64,000 bases of DNA, taken from positions 1,016,001-1,080,000 of the forward strand of contig OX345642.1 in assembly GCA_947044365.1 (NCBI GenBank), written 5' to 3'. Source of the stretch: Petrosia ficiformis. Taxonomy: Eukaryota; Porifera; Demospongiae; Haplosclerida; Petrosiidae. Shown one piece after another: positions 1 to 11,594 of this stretch. A program made the position numbers and the translations under genes. How positions within the stretch are numbered: position 1 is the first letter of the stretch; every line of letters begins with the position of its first letter. The notes below the pieces were generated by a model. It saw only the letters and a list, made by a program, of their open reading frames with translations, had not been told where the DNA came from and searched no databases.

Positions 1-1
1 T

Positions 2-3000
2 CAGAGTGCAATTGGAGGATTATTATTATGCTTCGGTGCTACTTTTGTCATTCCAAATACAAAGGGTGACACTGCATTTTTAGCTTCAGTTAGAGGGAAT
101 AATACTGAAATTCTTAAGCTTATGCTTAATTCAATTCCATATTCTCCTTTCATAGTATCTTTAGGAGTAGTCTATGCATGTAGATTTGGACATTCAGCTG
201 TTTTCAATCTATTTGCGAATCAACTTGAATATACCACTCAAACAGCAAATTTTTTAACCTCTTGCGCTGAAGGAGATGTAGGATCTGTTGTGCAACACAT
301 CATGGAATTCAACATTGATCCTAACACTACACTAATATCAGGTATTACTCCTCTTATGATTGCCTCATCATTTGGAAATGCTGACGTGTTAGATTGTCTC
401 CTAAAGGCTGAAGCTGATGTCAACAGTACTGACCAGGATGGTCGTTCACCATTAACATATGCCATTACAGGTAATACATCACTTCACATTGTACAGTGTC
501 TTCTTGAAGCTGGAGCAAATCCTAATATTCTAGTAGGAGGTGTAACAATTGTGGAAAGCGCCAAAGAGAAAGGAGAACAAACAATTTGTGATCTACTTCT
601 CAAGTATTCAGCTCTTCACTTATATAAGAGATTTACACATCTAGTAGACAGAATACAAGAAGGCATCGATACTTTAATCAAGGGGGGTAAAGGTATCTTA
701 CTCCAAATCACTCAACAGCTTGAAGCAAATTTTCATCTAACAGGATTGGCATCTAAAGTACAGACTAGTATTGATTTATTCAATCAGTTAACACCATATT
801 ACGATTTCCTACATTTTGAAATGCTTGTTATGATAGTGAGAGAATTCCTTAAAGGTGATATTGAGAATGAACTGGAGGAGTATCAGGTGATGGCTACAAA
901 ATTTGAGGAATTGGTAGAAATTCAGAAATTTAAAAATGTCTTGTCACTTGTGCCTCAACAAGAAGTGACTACATGTTCCAAACTGACCTTTCAACTCAGA
1001 AAGCAGTGGGGTAACTTAACACTAAAGAGTCTTCGTAGACTTTACTCCTACTTATTCTCTAATAATCAAATGTACCCTAGTCACATGACAGTAGATGTTA
1101 TCAAAGAAGTACCATATATTAATTTCCTGATACCAAAGTCTACACAGATAATAGAAGCTTTTACATCAGAAGAAGCAAACAAGAAAGAAACAATGTATTT
1201 TCTTGGTGTAATTATAATAACAATCAATAATGTACGGGTTTTAGCAAATGAAAACACGAGCTTCACCTTTGATTCAGCTCTTCTAGAATCATCACAGTCT
1301 GGTAATAATGAAGCAGTTCAGTTTCTACTAGACTTGGGTGTTAATATAAACTATAGTAATAGTGAGGGAAGGACAGCACTAATGTTAGCAAGCAAGGCTG
1401 GACATGAAGAGGTTGTACAAATACTAGTATCAGTTGGTGCTAACATAAATCTTCAGGATAACACTGGACGAACAGCATTAATGGTTTCCAAAACAAAAGA
1501 GATATTCTCATTACTTCTACAATCCAATGCAGATATCAACATCTTCACACATAGAGGATCAACACCTTTAATAGTAGCTAGTGATCTAGGACACTTATCA
1601 GTAGTTGAGATGCTACTAATAGCACACAGATTTGATCCCAATTTTCAGAATGAAAAGGGATGGACAGCCCTTTTGTATGCCAGTTTGAGAGGTCATTATC
1701 AGGTGGTACAAATACTACTTGAGAATTTTGGTGATCCTAATCTTCAAGGAGAAAATGGATTGACAGCCCTTATGCTTGCCAGTTTCAGAGGTGATTACCA
1801 GGTGGTAGAAATACTACTCAAGAAAGGTGCTGATCCTAATATTTATAACAACAATGGATATACAACATTAATAGTTGCCTGTCAGAATGGTCATCAACAG
1901 GTAGTGGAACTACTACTTGAGAAAGAAGTTGACCCCAATGTTCAGAACAGTAAAAATGGAAGAACACCCTTAGTTCAGGCCAGTGAGAATGGTCATTACC
2001 AGGTGGTAGAAATACTACTCAAGAAAGGTGCTGATTCTAATATTCATGACAACGATGGATGGACAGCCCTTTTCCTTGCCAGTTTGAGAGGTCATTACCA
2101 GGTGGTAGAAATACTACTCAAGAATGGTGCTGATCCTAATATTCATGGCAATGATGGATGGACGGCATTACTAGTTGCCAGTGAGAATGGTCATCAACAG
2201 ATAGTGGAACTACTACTTGAAAAACAAGTTGACCCCAATGTTCAAAACAGTAAAAATGGAAGAACAGCCTTAATTCAAAATCAATTTTTACTAGACTTGG
2301 GAGTTAATATAAACTATAGTAATAGTGAGGGAAAGACAGCACTAATGTTAGCAAGTGAGGCTGAACATGAAGAGATTGTACGAACACTAGTATCAGGTGG
2401 GGCAAATGTAAATCGTCAGGATAGTGCAGGGGAAACTGCATTGATGCTCAGTAGTGGAAATGTTGGTATTATCCATTGTCTTCTCTTAGCTAATGCCAAT
2501 CTTGACATTCAACGAAAAGATGGTAACACAGCTTTACACATAGCTTGTTACAAAGGTCACAATACAGTAATGGAGTTACTACTTAGCTACCATGCCTCAC
2601 CAGTTATTAAAAATGCAAAGAATGACACACCATTTATGGCTTCAGTTAGAGGGAATAATTCTAAGATTCTTAAACTTATGCTTGATGCCATTCCATCTTC
2701 TCCTTTATCTTCAGGAGTAGTTCTTGCATGTAGACTGGGACATTCAGCTGTCTTTAGTCTGTTAGTAAAACAACTAGAATGTACTCCTCAAGTAATAGAT
2801 TTATTTATCTCTTGTGCTGAAGGAGATATGGGATCTGTTATACAACACATTATGGAATTCAACATTGATCCTAACACTACACTAATATCAGGTATTACTC
2901 CTCTTATGATTGCCTCATCATGTGGACATGTTGAAGTGATAGACACTCTCATACAAGCGGAAGCTGATGTCAACAGAATAGATACCGATAACTATTCACC

Positions 3001-6000
3001 ATTAGCATATGCCATTACAGGTAAAAAGTCATTTCCATCAGTGGAGTTCCTTCTTGAAGCTGGAGCAAATCCTCATGCTCTCTTGGGAGGTATTACTATT
3101 CTTGAAATAGCCTACGGGGAGGAAGGGCAACAAGATATATGTGACATTCTCTTGAAATTCTCAGCTCTTGATTTACAAAAACAATTTACACATCTACTTG
3201 ACAGAATAGAAGAAGGCTTCGATGTTTTGATTAGTAAAAAGAAAGATATCTTGCTCCACATTTCTCAATTCCTTGAAGTATATCCTGAAATCACAGGATC
3301 TAGTAAAGTACATAATAGCACTGATTTATTCAGTAGAGTACGAGCATACTCAGATTTTCTGAGCTATGACATGTTGGTAGCATTAACAAGAAAGTTTCTT
3401 CAAGATGATGTTAACGTTCAAAAGGAATTGAAGGAGTACGTTATAATGACAAGAAGATTTGATGATTTATTAAAAATAGAACATTTTCAAAATGTAATGG
3501 CATTCTTACCTCAGCAAGAAGAAACGGCAAAGGCCACCACTACATATTTGGTCTTCAAACTCAACAGGCTGTGGTGTTACGAAACACTAAAAAATGTTCG
3601 TAGTTTGTGTTCCTTTCTGTTCTCTGACAATCGAAGATATCTCAGTCACATGACAGTAGATATTGTAGAAAAAGTACCATGTATCAAGTTCCTTATACCA
3701 AATTCTAAACAGGTAGTAGAAGATCTTATATCAGAAGCCCTAAAGAAGAGAGAATTAACGTATCTTCTTGGTGTGTTCGAAATGATGATTAATAACATAC
3801 CAGTGTTAATGAAAGCCGAAGACAAGATTTTCACTTTTCTTCAAATGTCAGCACAATTTGGGAATTACAATGTTCGTTATAGTAATGGAATTGAAACATT
3901 AATGAGAGCCAGTGAGCTTGGTAATTTCCAGGTAGTAAAAACATTACTTGAAGAAGGTGCTGTTCCTAATATTCATGACAAAAATGTATCGACTGCATTA
4001 ATAGTGGCCAGTCAGAATGGTCATCAACAGGTAGTGGAACTACTACTTGAGAAACAAGTTGACCCCAATGCTCATTTACAAGAAAATGGAAGAACAGCCT
4101 TAATTCAGGCCAGCCAGCAAGGTCATTACCAGGTGGTAGAAGTACTACTCAAGAAAGGTGCTGATCCTAATATTCATGACAATGATGGAGGCACCGCTTT
4201 ATTACTTTGCAGTCAGAATGGTCATCAACAGATAGTGGAACTACTACTTGAGAAACAAGTTGACCCCAATGTTCAAACCAGTAAAAACGGAAGAACAGCC
4301 TTAATCCAGGCCAGTCAGCAAGGTCATTACCAGGTGGTAGAAGTACTACTCAAGAAAGGTGCTGATCCTAATATTCTTAACAACAATGGATTGACAGCCC
4401 TTTTTATTGCCAGTCTAGCTGGTCACTACCAGGTGGTAGAATTACTACTCAAGAATGGTGCTGAACCTAATATTCATAACAACGATGGACGGACAGCCCT
4501 TTTGCTTTCTGGTGCAAATGGTCACTACCAGGTGGTAGAAATACTACTCAAGAATGGTGCTGATCCTAATATTTATGACAACAATGGACGGACAGCCCTT
4601 TTGGTTTCCAGTGCAAAAGGTCACTACCAAGTGGTAAAAATACTACTCAAGAATGGTGCTGATCATAATATTCTTGACAACAATGGATTGACAGCCCTTT
4701 TTATTGCCAGTGTAGCTGGTCACTACCAGGTGGTAGAAATACTACTCAACAATGGTGCTGATCCTAATATTCATGACAACGATGGACAGACAGCCCTTTC
4801 GGTTTCCGGTGAAAATGGTCACTACCAGGTGGTAGAAATACTACTCAACAATGGTGCTGATCCTAATATTCATGACAATGATGGATGGACGGCATTAATC
4901 AGTGCCAGTCAGAATGGTCATCAACAGGTAGTGGAACTACTACTTGAGAAACAAGTTGACCCCAATGTTCAAAACAGCAAAAATGGAGTAACAGCCTTAA
5001 TTTCAGCCAGTCAGCAGGGTCATTACAAGGTGGTCGAAATACTACTCAAGAGTGGTGCTGATCCTAATATTCATAACATTCAGGGAGCGTCAGCCCTTCT
5101 TTTTGCCAGTTTGAAAAATCATTACCAGGTGGTAGAAATACTACTCAAGAATGGTGCTGATCCTAATATTCTAGGAGAATATGGAGCAACAGTCCTTTTG
5201 CGTGAGAAACAAGTTGACACCGTTATTCAAAACAGCACTGATCCTCATATTTATGGCAGTGATAAAGTAACAGCTCTTTTGTCTGCCAGTCAAAGTGGTG
5301 ATTATCAGTTGGCAGAAATACTACTCGAGAATGGTGTCGATCCTAATATTCATGACAATGAGGGATGGACGGCATTAATAGTTTCCAGTCAGAATGGTCA
5401 TCAACAGATAGTGGAACTACTACTTGAGAAACAAGTTGACCCCAATGCTCAATTACAAGAAAATGGAAGAACAGCCTTAATTCAGGCCAGCCAGCAAGGT
5501 CATTACCAGGTGGTAGAAGTACTACTCAAGAAAGGTGCTGATCCTAATATTCTTGACAACAATGGATTGACAGCCCTTTTTATTGCCAGTGTAGCTGGTC
5601 ACTACCAGGTGGTAGAAATACTACTCGAGAATGGTGCTGATCCTAATATTCATGACAACGATGGACGAACAGCCCTTTTGCTTTCCAGTGCAAATGGTCG
5701 TTACCCAGTGATAGAAATACTACTCAAGAAGGGTGCTGATCCTAATATTCGTGACAATGATGGATGGACAGCATTAATCAGTGCCAGTCAGAATGGTCAT
5801 CAACAGGTAGTAGAACTACTACTTGAGAAACAAGTTGACCCCAATGTTCAAAACAGCAAAAATGGAAGAACAGCCTTAATTCAGGCCAGCCAGCAAGGTC
5901 ATTACCAGGTGGTAGAAGTACTACTCAAGAAATGTGCTGATCCTAATATTCTTGACAACTATGGATTGACAGCCCTTTTTATTGCCAGTGTAGCTGGTCA

Positions 6001-7267
6001 CTACCAGGTGGTAGAAATACTACTCAAGAATGGTGCTGATCCTAATATTCATGACAACGATGGACAGACAGCCCTTTTGCTTTCCAGTGCAAATGGTCAT
6101 TACCCAGTGATAAAAATACTACTCGAGAATGGTGCTGATCCTAATATTCGTGACAATGATGGATGGACGGCATTAATCAGTGCCAGTCAGAATGGTCATC
6201 AACAGGTAGTGGAACTACTACTTGAGAAACAAGTTGACCCCAATGTTCAAAACAGCAAAAATGGAAGAACAGCCTTAATTCAGGCCAGCCAGCAAGGTCA
6301 TTACCAGGTGGTAGAAGTACTACTCAAGAAAGGTGCTGATCTTAATATTTTTGACAACAATAGATCGACAGCCCTTTTTATTGCCTGTGTAGCTAGTCAT
6401 TACCAGGTGGTAGAAATACTACTCAAGAAAGGTGCTGATCCTAATATTCTTTCCAACAATGAACATACAGCATTAATAGTTGCCAGTATGAAAGGTCATT
6501 CTCATATTATTGAGGTACTATTGAGGTATAATGCAAATCCACATTACTTAGTTACTATTGATGGATTACCAATAGATTCATTAGCATTGGCTATTAGCAG
6601 TGGTAATATTGAATGTTTGAATATCTTCCTGAAACATACTGAGTTGAGTTTAAAAAGCCTATCAATGGGATTGTACTTGGCTTGTGGCTTTGGTCATGCT
6701 CCAGTCATTAGATTATTGTCAAATAGACTAGATATCGTTTCTGACCAAAGAGATCTTATTATTGCTTGTGCTGAAGGTGATTTAGGATCAGTAGTAGATC
6801 AGTTGATGTCTGGTAAGATATCACCAGATGTTGAGTTTGTTCATGGTGTCACTCCTCTCATGATTTCATCATCCTTTGAACACACAGATATAGTAAAGGC
6901 TCTTATTACAGCTGGTGCTAATGTTAACAAGACAGATGAGTTTGGACGCACAGCTCTTGATTATACTGAAGTTTCTGAACAAGATGCAACAAGGAATATT
7001 CTGTTACAACATGGTGGAATTAAAGGTCCAGATGCAGAAAGTGAAAGTCACGACACCACTTCAGAGGAACAAAAGCTATCTACTGATACAAGTCAAAGTA
7101 CTATGAAGGGTTCATTGTTGATAAGAAAGAAAGAATTGAAACCAAAGAAAACACCATTCCTTAGTATAAAGAAACTATTTAAAGACACAGTGAAATACAT
7201 TTTCAGCCCACTTCAACATTTCGATATAAGAGAATATTCTACAACAACCCATATTCCCATATTCTAA
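2..7267 (+). CDS. Giant ankyrin-repeat protein, copy 1 (5' end outside window)
   Basis: The frame is open from base 2 to the TAA at 7265-7267, so this is the 3' part of a gene whose start lies left of the window; the ATG at 122 is internal because the codons before it match copies 2 and 3. Encoded order: ankyrin block, helical non-ankyrin module (about 610-1260), ankyrin block to about 2680, second helical module (about 3160-3830), then an array of ankyrin repeats to about 7020 with the usual GHxxVVExLLxxGADPN pattern. The final ~80 residues are basic and Lys/Ser-rich and unlike the tails of copies 2 and 3. By homology the missing N-terminus should carry a Death-like domain. Ankyrin arrays bind proteins and Death folds assemble signalling complexes, so an intracellular adaptor or sensor role is inferred. 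An in-frame fusion scar lies near 2270. No intron is seen in over 7 kb. Confidence 0.9.
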   Translation, partial: QSAIGGLLLCFGATFVIPNTKGDTAFLASVRGNNTEILKLMLNSIPYSPFIVSLGVVYACRFGHSAVFNLFANQLEYTTQTANFLTSCAEGDVGSVVQHIMEFNIDPNTTLISGITPLMIASSFGNADVLDCLLKAEADVNSTDQDGRSPLTYAITGNTSLHIVQCLLEAGANPNILVGGVTIVESAKEKGEQTICDLLLKYSALHLYKRFTHLVDRIQEGIDTLIKGGKGILLQITQQLEANFHLTGLASKVQTSIDLFNQLTPYYDFLHFEMLVMIVREFLKGDIENELEEYQVMATKFEELVEIQKFKNVLSLVPQQEVTTCSKLTFQLRKQWGNLTLKSLRRLYSYLFSNNQMYPSHMTVDVIKEVPYINFLIPKSTQIIEAFTSEEANKKETMYFLGVIIITINNVRVLANENTSFTFDSALLESSQSGNNEAVQFLLDLGVNINYSNSEGRTALMLASKAGHEEVVQILVSVGANINLQDNTGRTALMVSKTKEIFSLLLQSNADINIFTHRGSTPLIVASDLGHLSVVEMLLIAHRFDPNFQNEKGWTALLYASLRGHYQVVQILLENFGDPNLQGENGLTALMLASFRGDYQVVEILLKKGADPNIYNNNGYTTLIVACQNGHQQVVELLLEKEVDPNVQNSKNGRTPLVQASENGHYQVVEILLKKGADSNIHDNDGWTALFLASLRGHYQVVEILLKNGADPNIHGNDGWTALLVASENGHQQIVELLLEKQVDPNVQNSKNGRTALIQNQFLLDLGVNINYSNSEGKTALMLASEAEHEEIVRTLVSGGANVNRQDSAGETALMLSSGNVGIIHCLLLANANLDIQRKDGNTALHIACYKGHNTVMELLLSYHASPVIKNAKNDTPFMASVRGNNSKILKLMLDAIPSSPLSSGVVLACRLGHSAVFSLLVKQLECTPQVIDLFISCAEGDMGSVIQHIMEFNIDPNTTLISGITPLMIASSCGHVEVIDTLIQAEADVNRIDTDNYSPLAYAITGKKSFPSVEFLLEAGANPHALLGGITILEIAYGEEGQQDICDILLKFSALDLQKQFTHLLDRIEEGFDVLISKKKDILLHISQFLEVYPEITGSSKVHNSTDLFSRVRAYSDFLSYDMLVALTRKFLQDDVNVQKELKEYVIMTRRFDDLLKIEHFQNVMAFLPQQEETAKATTTYLVFKLNRLWCYETLKNVRSLCSFLFSDNRRYLSHMTVDIVEKVPCIKFLIPNSKQVVEDLISEALKKRELTYLLGVFEMMINNIPVLMKAEDKIFTFLQMSAQFGNYNVRYSNGIETLMRASELGNFQVVKTLLEEGAVPNIHDKNVSTALIVASQNGHQQVVELLLEKQVDPNAHLQENGRTALIQASQQGHYQVVEVLLKKGADPNIHDNDGGTALLLCSQNGHQQIVELLLEKQVDPNVQTSKNGRTALIQASQQGHYQVVEVLLKKGADPNILNNNGLTALFIASLAGHYQVVELLLKNGAEPNIHNNDGRTALLLSGANGHYQVVEILLKNGADPNIYDNNGRTALLVSSAKGHYQVVKILLKNGADHNILDNNGLTALFIASVAGHYQVVEILLNNGADPNIHDNDGQTALSVSGENGHYQVVEILLNNGADPNIHDNDGWTALISASQNGHQQVVELLLEKQVDPNVQNSKNGVTALISASQQGHYKVVEILLKSGADPNIHNIQGASALLFASLKNHYQVVEILLKNGADPNILGEYGATVLLREKQVDTVIQNSTDPHIYGSDKVTALLSASQSGDYQLAEILLENGVDPNIHDNEGWTALIVSSQNGHQQIVELLLEKQVDPNAQLQENGRTALIQASQQGHYQVVEVLLKKGADPNILDNNGLTALFIASVAGHYQVVEILLENGADPNIHDNDGRTALLLSSANGRYPVIEILLKKGADPNIRDNDGWTALISASQNGHQQVVELLLEKQVDPNVQNSKNGRTALIQASQQGHYQVVEVLLKKCADPNILDNYGLTALFIASVAGHYQVVEILLKNGADPNIHDNDGQTALLLSSANGHYPVIKILLENGADPNIRDNDGWTALISASQNGHQQVVELLLEKQVDPNVQNSKNGRTALIQASQQGHYQVVEVLLKKGADLNIFDNNRSTALFIACVASHYQVVEILLKKGADPNILSNNEHTALIVASMKGHSHIIEVLLRYNANPHYLVTIDGLPIDSLALAISSGNIECLNIFLKHTELSLKSLSMGLYLACGFGHAPVIRLLSNRLDIVSDQRDLIIACAEGDLGSVVDQLMSGKISPDVEFVHGVTPLMISSSFEHTDIVKALITAGANVNKTDEFGRTALDYTEVSEQDATRNILLQHGGIKGPDAESESHDTTSEEQKLSTDTSQSTMKGSLLIRKKELKPKKTPFLSIKKLFKDTVKYIFSPLQHFDIREYSTTTHIPIF

Positions 7268-7560
7268 CCAAACCACTTTATAAAAACTATACATCACTAC
7301 AACATTATACAGTATTTAATTTAGTGTACGATAACAGAGAATTTTGATCTACTAAAATTATAATTATATTAATGACCTCTTAATATGTACTATTAACGAA
7401 TTCAGAACTATGTGTAAATCGTGAGACCCAATTGACCAATGAACTACTGTCATAATACATTAGACCAATATCTGAAACTACTAATCAAATACTTCCATAA
7501 TATCATCTGACCAACTTCGAACTCAGTAATTAGATATCGTTTCATCAGTGTAAATTAACT
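7268..7560 (+). other. 3' flank of copy 1
   Basis: AT-rich sequence after the stop codon, without an open frame. No AATAAA is seen close to the stop, unlike copies 2 and 3. It grades into the minisatellite that follows. Confidence 0.5.
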
Positions 7561-9010
7561 ACCTCAGTGTCTGTGGTCTAACTATTCAATAATAAATATG
7601 ACATCATATGACTAGTAGTTTATATCTACTAACAAACTACTTCCATGGTATATATGACATCATGTGACTGGTAAACTACATCTACGAACGAACTACTTCA
7701 GTGGTGCATGTGACATCATGTGACTAGACGGTAATCTATATCTACCAACGAACTACTTCAGTGGTGCATGTGACATCATGTGACTAGTAATCTATTTTTA
7801 CCAATGAACTACTTTAGTAATAGATGTGACATCAATCATGTGACATCATGTGACTAGTAATCTATATTTACCAATGAACTACTTCAGTAATAATTTGACA
7901 TCATGTGACTAGTACTCTATATCTACTAATGAAATACTTCCATGGTATATATGACATCATGTGACTAGTAATCTATATTTACCAATGAATTACTTCATTG
8001 GTGCATGTTACATCATGTGACTAGTAATCTATATCTACTAACAAACTACTTCCATGGTATATATGAAATCATATGAATAGTAATCTACATTTACCAAAAA
8101 ACTACTTCATTGGTGCATGTGACATAATGTGACTAGTAATTTATATCTACCAACGAACTAATTCGGTGGTGCATGTGACATCATGTGACTCATAATCTAT
8201 ATTTACCGATGAACTGTTTCAGTGATACATGTCGATATCAAGACACTATCTCTACTAACGAACTACTTCATGGATACATGTGACATCATGTGACTAGTAA
8301 TCTATATCTACTAACAAGCTTCTTCTGTGGTATATATGACATCATGTGACTAGTAATCTATATCTACCAATGAATTACTTCAGTGGTACATTTGACATCA
8401 TGTGACTAGTAGTCAATATCTACCAACGAACTACTCAGTAACAGATGAGACATCATGTGACTAGTAATCTATATCTACTATCGAACTACTTCAGTGGTGC
8501 ATGTGACATCATGTGATTAGTACTCTATATCTACTAATAAACTACTTCCGTGAAATCATGTGACTAGTAATCTATATCTACTAACGAGCTACTTCAGTGG
8601 TGTATGTGACTTCATGTGGCTTCATGTGACTAGTACTCTATATCTAATAACGAAATACTTCCATGGTATATATGACATCATGTGACTAGTACTCTATATC
8701 TACTAATAAACTATTTCCATAGTATATATGAAATCATGTGACTATTAATCTATTTCTACCAATGAATTACTTCAGTGGTGCATGTGACATCATGTGACTA
8801 GTACTCTATATCTACTAACGAAATACTTCCATGGTATATATGACATCATGTGACTAGTAATCTATATTTACCAGCGAATTACTTCATTGGTACATGTGAC
8901 ATCATGTGACTAGTAATCTATATCTACCAACGAGCTACTTCTGTGGTATATATGACATCATGTGACTAGTAGTCAATATCTAGCAACGAACTAGTTCTAT
9001 GGTACAGTAG
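7560..9010. repeat. Degenerate ~60-bp minisatellite
   Basis: More than twenty imperfect tandem units of about 60 bp share the core GACATCATGTGACTAGTA followed by a TCTATATCTACCAACGAACTA-like stretch. Units differ by substitutions and small indels, so the array is older than the arrays at 9.4 kb and 29 kb. No coding frame is maintained. Confidence 0.9.
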
Positions 9011-9440
9011 CCTATATTTACAATTAAAGTTTCACTGGTCAATAACAGACAGAAACAGACTTTTTATTTATTAAGACGTTGTATTTATTCTTTACTATTA
9101 TTTTACTCATAATTGACAGTATCTGTTATTGTTAAATAATTTTACTATTAATATCAATTGTTTGAGAATAAAACGTTATTCTGAAGTATAAGAGCGCTTT
9201 ACAAGCTTTGAGAAAATATTGATTTAAGAAAATTGTTTCTGGAGAATCTAAATAGGGGAGAGAGACTGAGAGAAAGTATATAATGGTTTGAATCTTTTTA
9301 ATCTTTCATCTCTTTCTTGTTCAAATTGTCTTTGATCTGTTCTTTGTAAGAATTCTTGTTTCTCAAGATATCTATAATATAATAATGAAATGGTATTTTA
9401 ACATTATGATAAGTGACATGTATCATGTAGTAGTTCACCA
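9011..9440. other. AT-rich spacer, nothing recognised
   Basis: Unique-looking AT-rich sequence between two tandem arrays. There is no open frame, RNA gene or terminal inverted repeat that I can support. Confidence 0.4.
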
Positions 9441-9755
9441 ACATGAGTGAATATGAAGTACTGGTATGTAATATGAAGTACTGGTATGTAATATCAATAG
9501 CTAGTATATAAAATTGAGTGAATATGAAGTACTGGTATGTAATATCAATAGTTAGTATATACTACGATTACAATTGAGTGAATATGAAGTACTGGTATGT
9601 AATATCAATAGTTAGTATATACTATGATTACAATTGAGTGAATATGAAGTACTGGTATGTAATATCAATAGTTAGTATATACTATGATTACAATTGAGTG
9701 AATATGAAGTACTGGTATGTTATATCAATAGTTAGTATATACTATGATTACAGTT
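9441..9755. repeat. 60-bp tandem repeat, about five copies
   Basis: Near-identical 60-bp units contain GAATATGAAGTACTGGTATG followed by an AATATCAATAGTTAGTATA-type half. The first unit is partly duplicated or truncated. The high identity indicates recent expansion. Confidence 0.9.
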
Positions 9756-9906
9756 GCTTCTTCATATAGGGAATCATCAAAATGTTATATTAATAAGTAT
9801 ATAAGAATTATATATAGTCAGGAACTGCTTGACTAGCATGTTATAACCTGGGTGTGGTCGATGAACTGGTTGTAGTAATTTAAAAATCAATATACTAAGT
9901 TGAGTT

Positions 9907-10670
9907 CAATGGTGATGATACTATGCTTGTCACTATGGTCATTTTCCAATCATTATGTTGTTGTCAAATAAACTAGATATCATTTCTGACCAAAACGATC
10001 TTAGTGTTGAAGGTGATTTAGGATCAGTAGTAGATCAGTTGATGTCTGGTAAGATATCACCAGATGTTCAGTTAGTTCATGGTGTCACTCCTCTCATTTC
10101 ATCATCTTGTGGACACACTGATATAGTAGAAGCTCTTAATCAATTTGGCAGTGATGTTAACAAGATAGATGGAGATACAACACTTGACTATGCTAAACAT
10201 GATGACACTCAACATTTACTGTTACAACATAATGACTGCATGGTACAGAGTTAGTCATCACAAGTAAAACTAGAATTTAATTAAATTTTTTTTTTTTTTG
10301 TATCTCCTGTTTAATTTTGTTTTCTGTACCTCCTCGTCTATTCTTTCTGGTGTGGCTGCTACCTTGTCAATTCCAGGATGCATTTCGTTTTCATCTTCCA
10401 TTAACATTTCATAGTAAAAAGAACCTGTAGGTGAAACGCCAGGCAACTTCTCAATTGAAGAAGACATTAGTAATCTACAATCACCTGATACTACAATCTT
10501 TACAGGGAGGAAATGAAAATTAAATATTTCATCAATTATGAAATACATTCATTTTACTAAACACCAATCAGGTTACACAGTAACAAGTAACATAAACGAT
10601 CTTAATAAAATTAATGCTTGAAGATTCTATTTGCACTTATTTTAGTAAACACCAGCTACATTACATGAAA
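9907..10670 (+). pseudogene. Decayed 3' end of a fourth ankyrin gene copy
   Basis: From about 9907 the DNA aligns with the 3' ends of copies 2 and 3 (the block encoding the last ankyrin repeats and the tail). A 99-codon frame at 9955-10254 still reads EGDLGSVVDQLMSGKISPDV and then HGVTPL, as in the intact genes. Small deletions have removed residues (for example the SCA before EGD), and the frame stops before the Ser/Thr-rich tail. The tail remains as untranslatable DNA from about 10420, interrupted by an insertion with a T run. This relic is followed by a broken RECQL4 last exon, so it is a truncated copy of the whole duplication unit and not part of copy 1. Confidence 0.85.
10271..10421 (-). 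mobile_element. Insertion with T14 run in the ankyrin relic
   Basis: Relative to copies 2 and 3 about 150 bp are inserted in the relic's tail. On the plus strand the insertion begins near a run of 14 T (10286-10299), so on the minus strand it ends in poly(A), as a retroposed fragment would. The minus strand holds a short open frame (IDKVAATPERIDEEVQKTK) that I do not recognise. No clear target duplication was found. Confidence 0.4.
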
Positions 10671-10902
10671 TATCCAGTAACTACATACACGAGTAACATG
10701 AACATCCTTTAAAAACAATTGATATCCAACTTTACAATTAGAAGCTGATTTTTCATTTTTTTAATTTGTATATGCATTTGTGGATAACATTTACATTCCT
10801 GTATTACAAGTTAATTAATTTTATTGAATTAAATTTTGATACGAGACAAGAAAGGATAATAAATTACCATGAAATAATGGAGAAAATGCACATTATTATT
10901 GA

Positions 10903-11594
10903 CTATGTACTATTAAACTTAATTAATTCTTGAGTAGCCATTCTACATAATATATTAACTCAACATTTTAATGTTTTCTCCAGTACATGTACATTCTACC
11001 CACACCTCAGCAGGGAAACAAGGACTAGGGATATAGCTTGTAGTATCCTAGCAACAGATCTACCAGTAAACTGTTGATCTTCATGAATACTTAACAATGA
11101 TCTGATATCACTTCTCACTAGAATAGCTCTCCTCTCTGTTAATGGTTGGTTCAGATGTTCATAAGGATCTATATGTAGTGTATGGAAAGTCTCTTCAGTG
11201 AGCTTGTCATTAAAATACAGTTGTAATAAATCCTAGAGTGAATGGTTTGTAATAGAGTCACATAAGTGATTAGACATTGACGTGTATTTAAGTATAGAGT
11301 ACAGCTGATACAATCTCTCTACTTCTCTATTCTCCCTCCTTTTCACTTTATCCAATAGCTGTTGACATATCAAATCCTTTTCTTCATTACTAATATCTCT
11401 TGATCTAAGATGGAATGATGGGTTACTAAACTCCACCATTATATTACTACTGGTAACAGTTAATTGACTAGTGTTATAATCATTGTATTGTAGATCATGT
11501 AATACTTGATGAATAGTGGAAGAATCACAATGAAGAGTATCAGATATTTGAGTTAGTGAGAAACTAACTGATGTTGAGTGTTCACTGATAATAC
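10903..11594 (-). pseudogene. Broken copy of the RECQL4 last exon (relic A)
   Basis: The minus strand aligns end to end with exon 15 of the intact RECQL4 gene (48222-48913), including the TTTAG splice acceptor at 11595-11599. The frame is open from the acceptor through SNPSFHLRSRDISNEEKD and KVKRRENREVERLYQLYS, then a TAG near 11232 replaces the Lys codon of the SLKDLL segment. A further indel lies near 11030. Homology to RECQL4 intron 14 continues to about 11712. There are no helicase exons upstream, so it cannot make a helicase. Confidence 0.9.
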
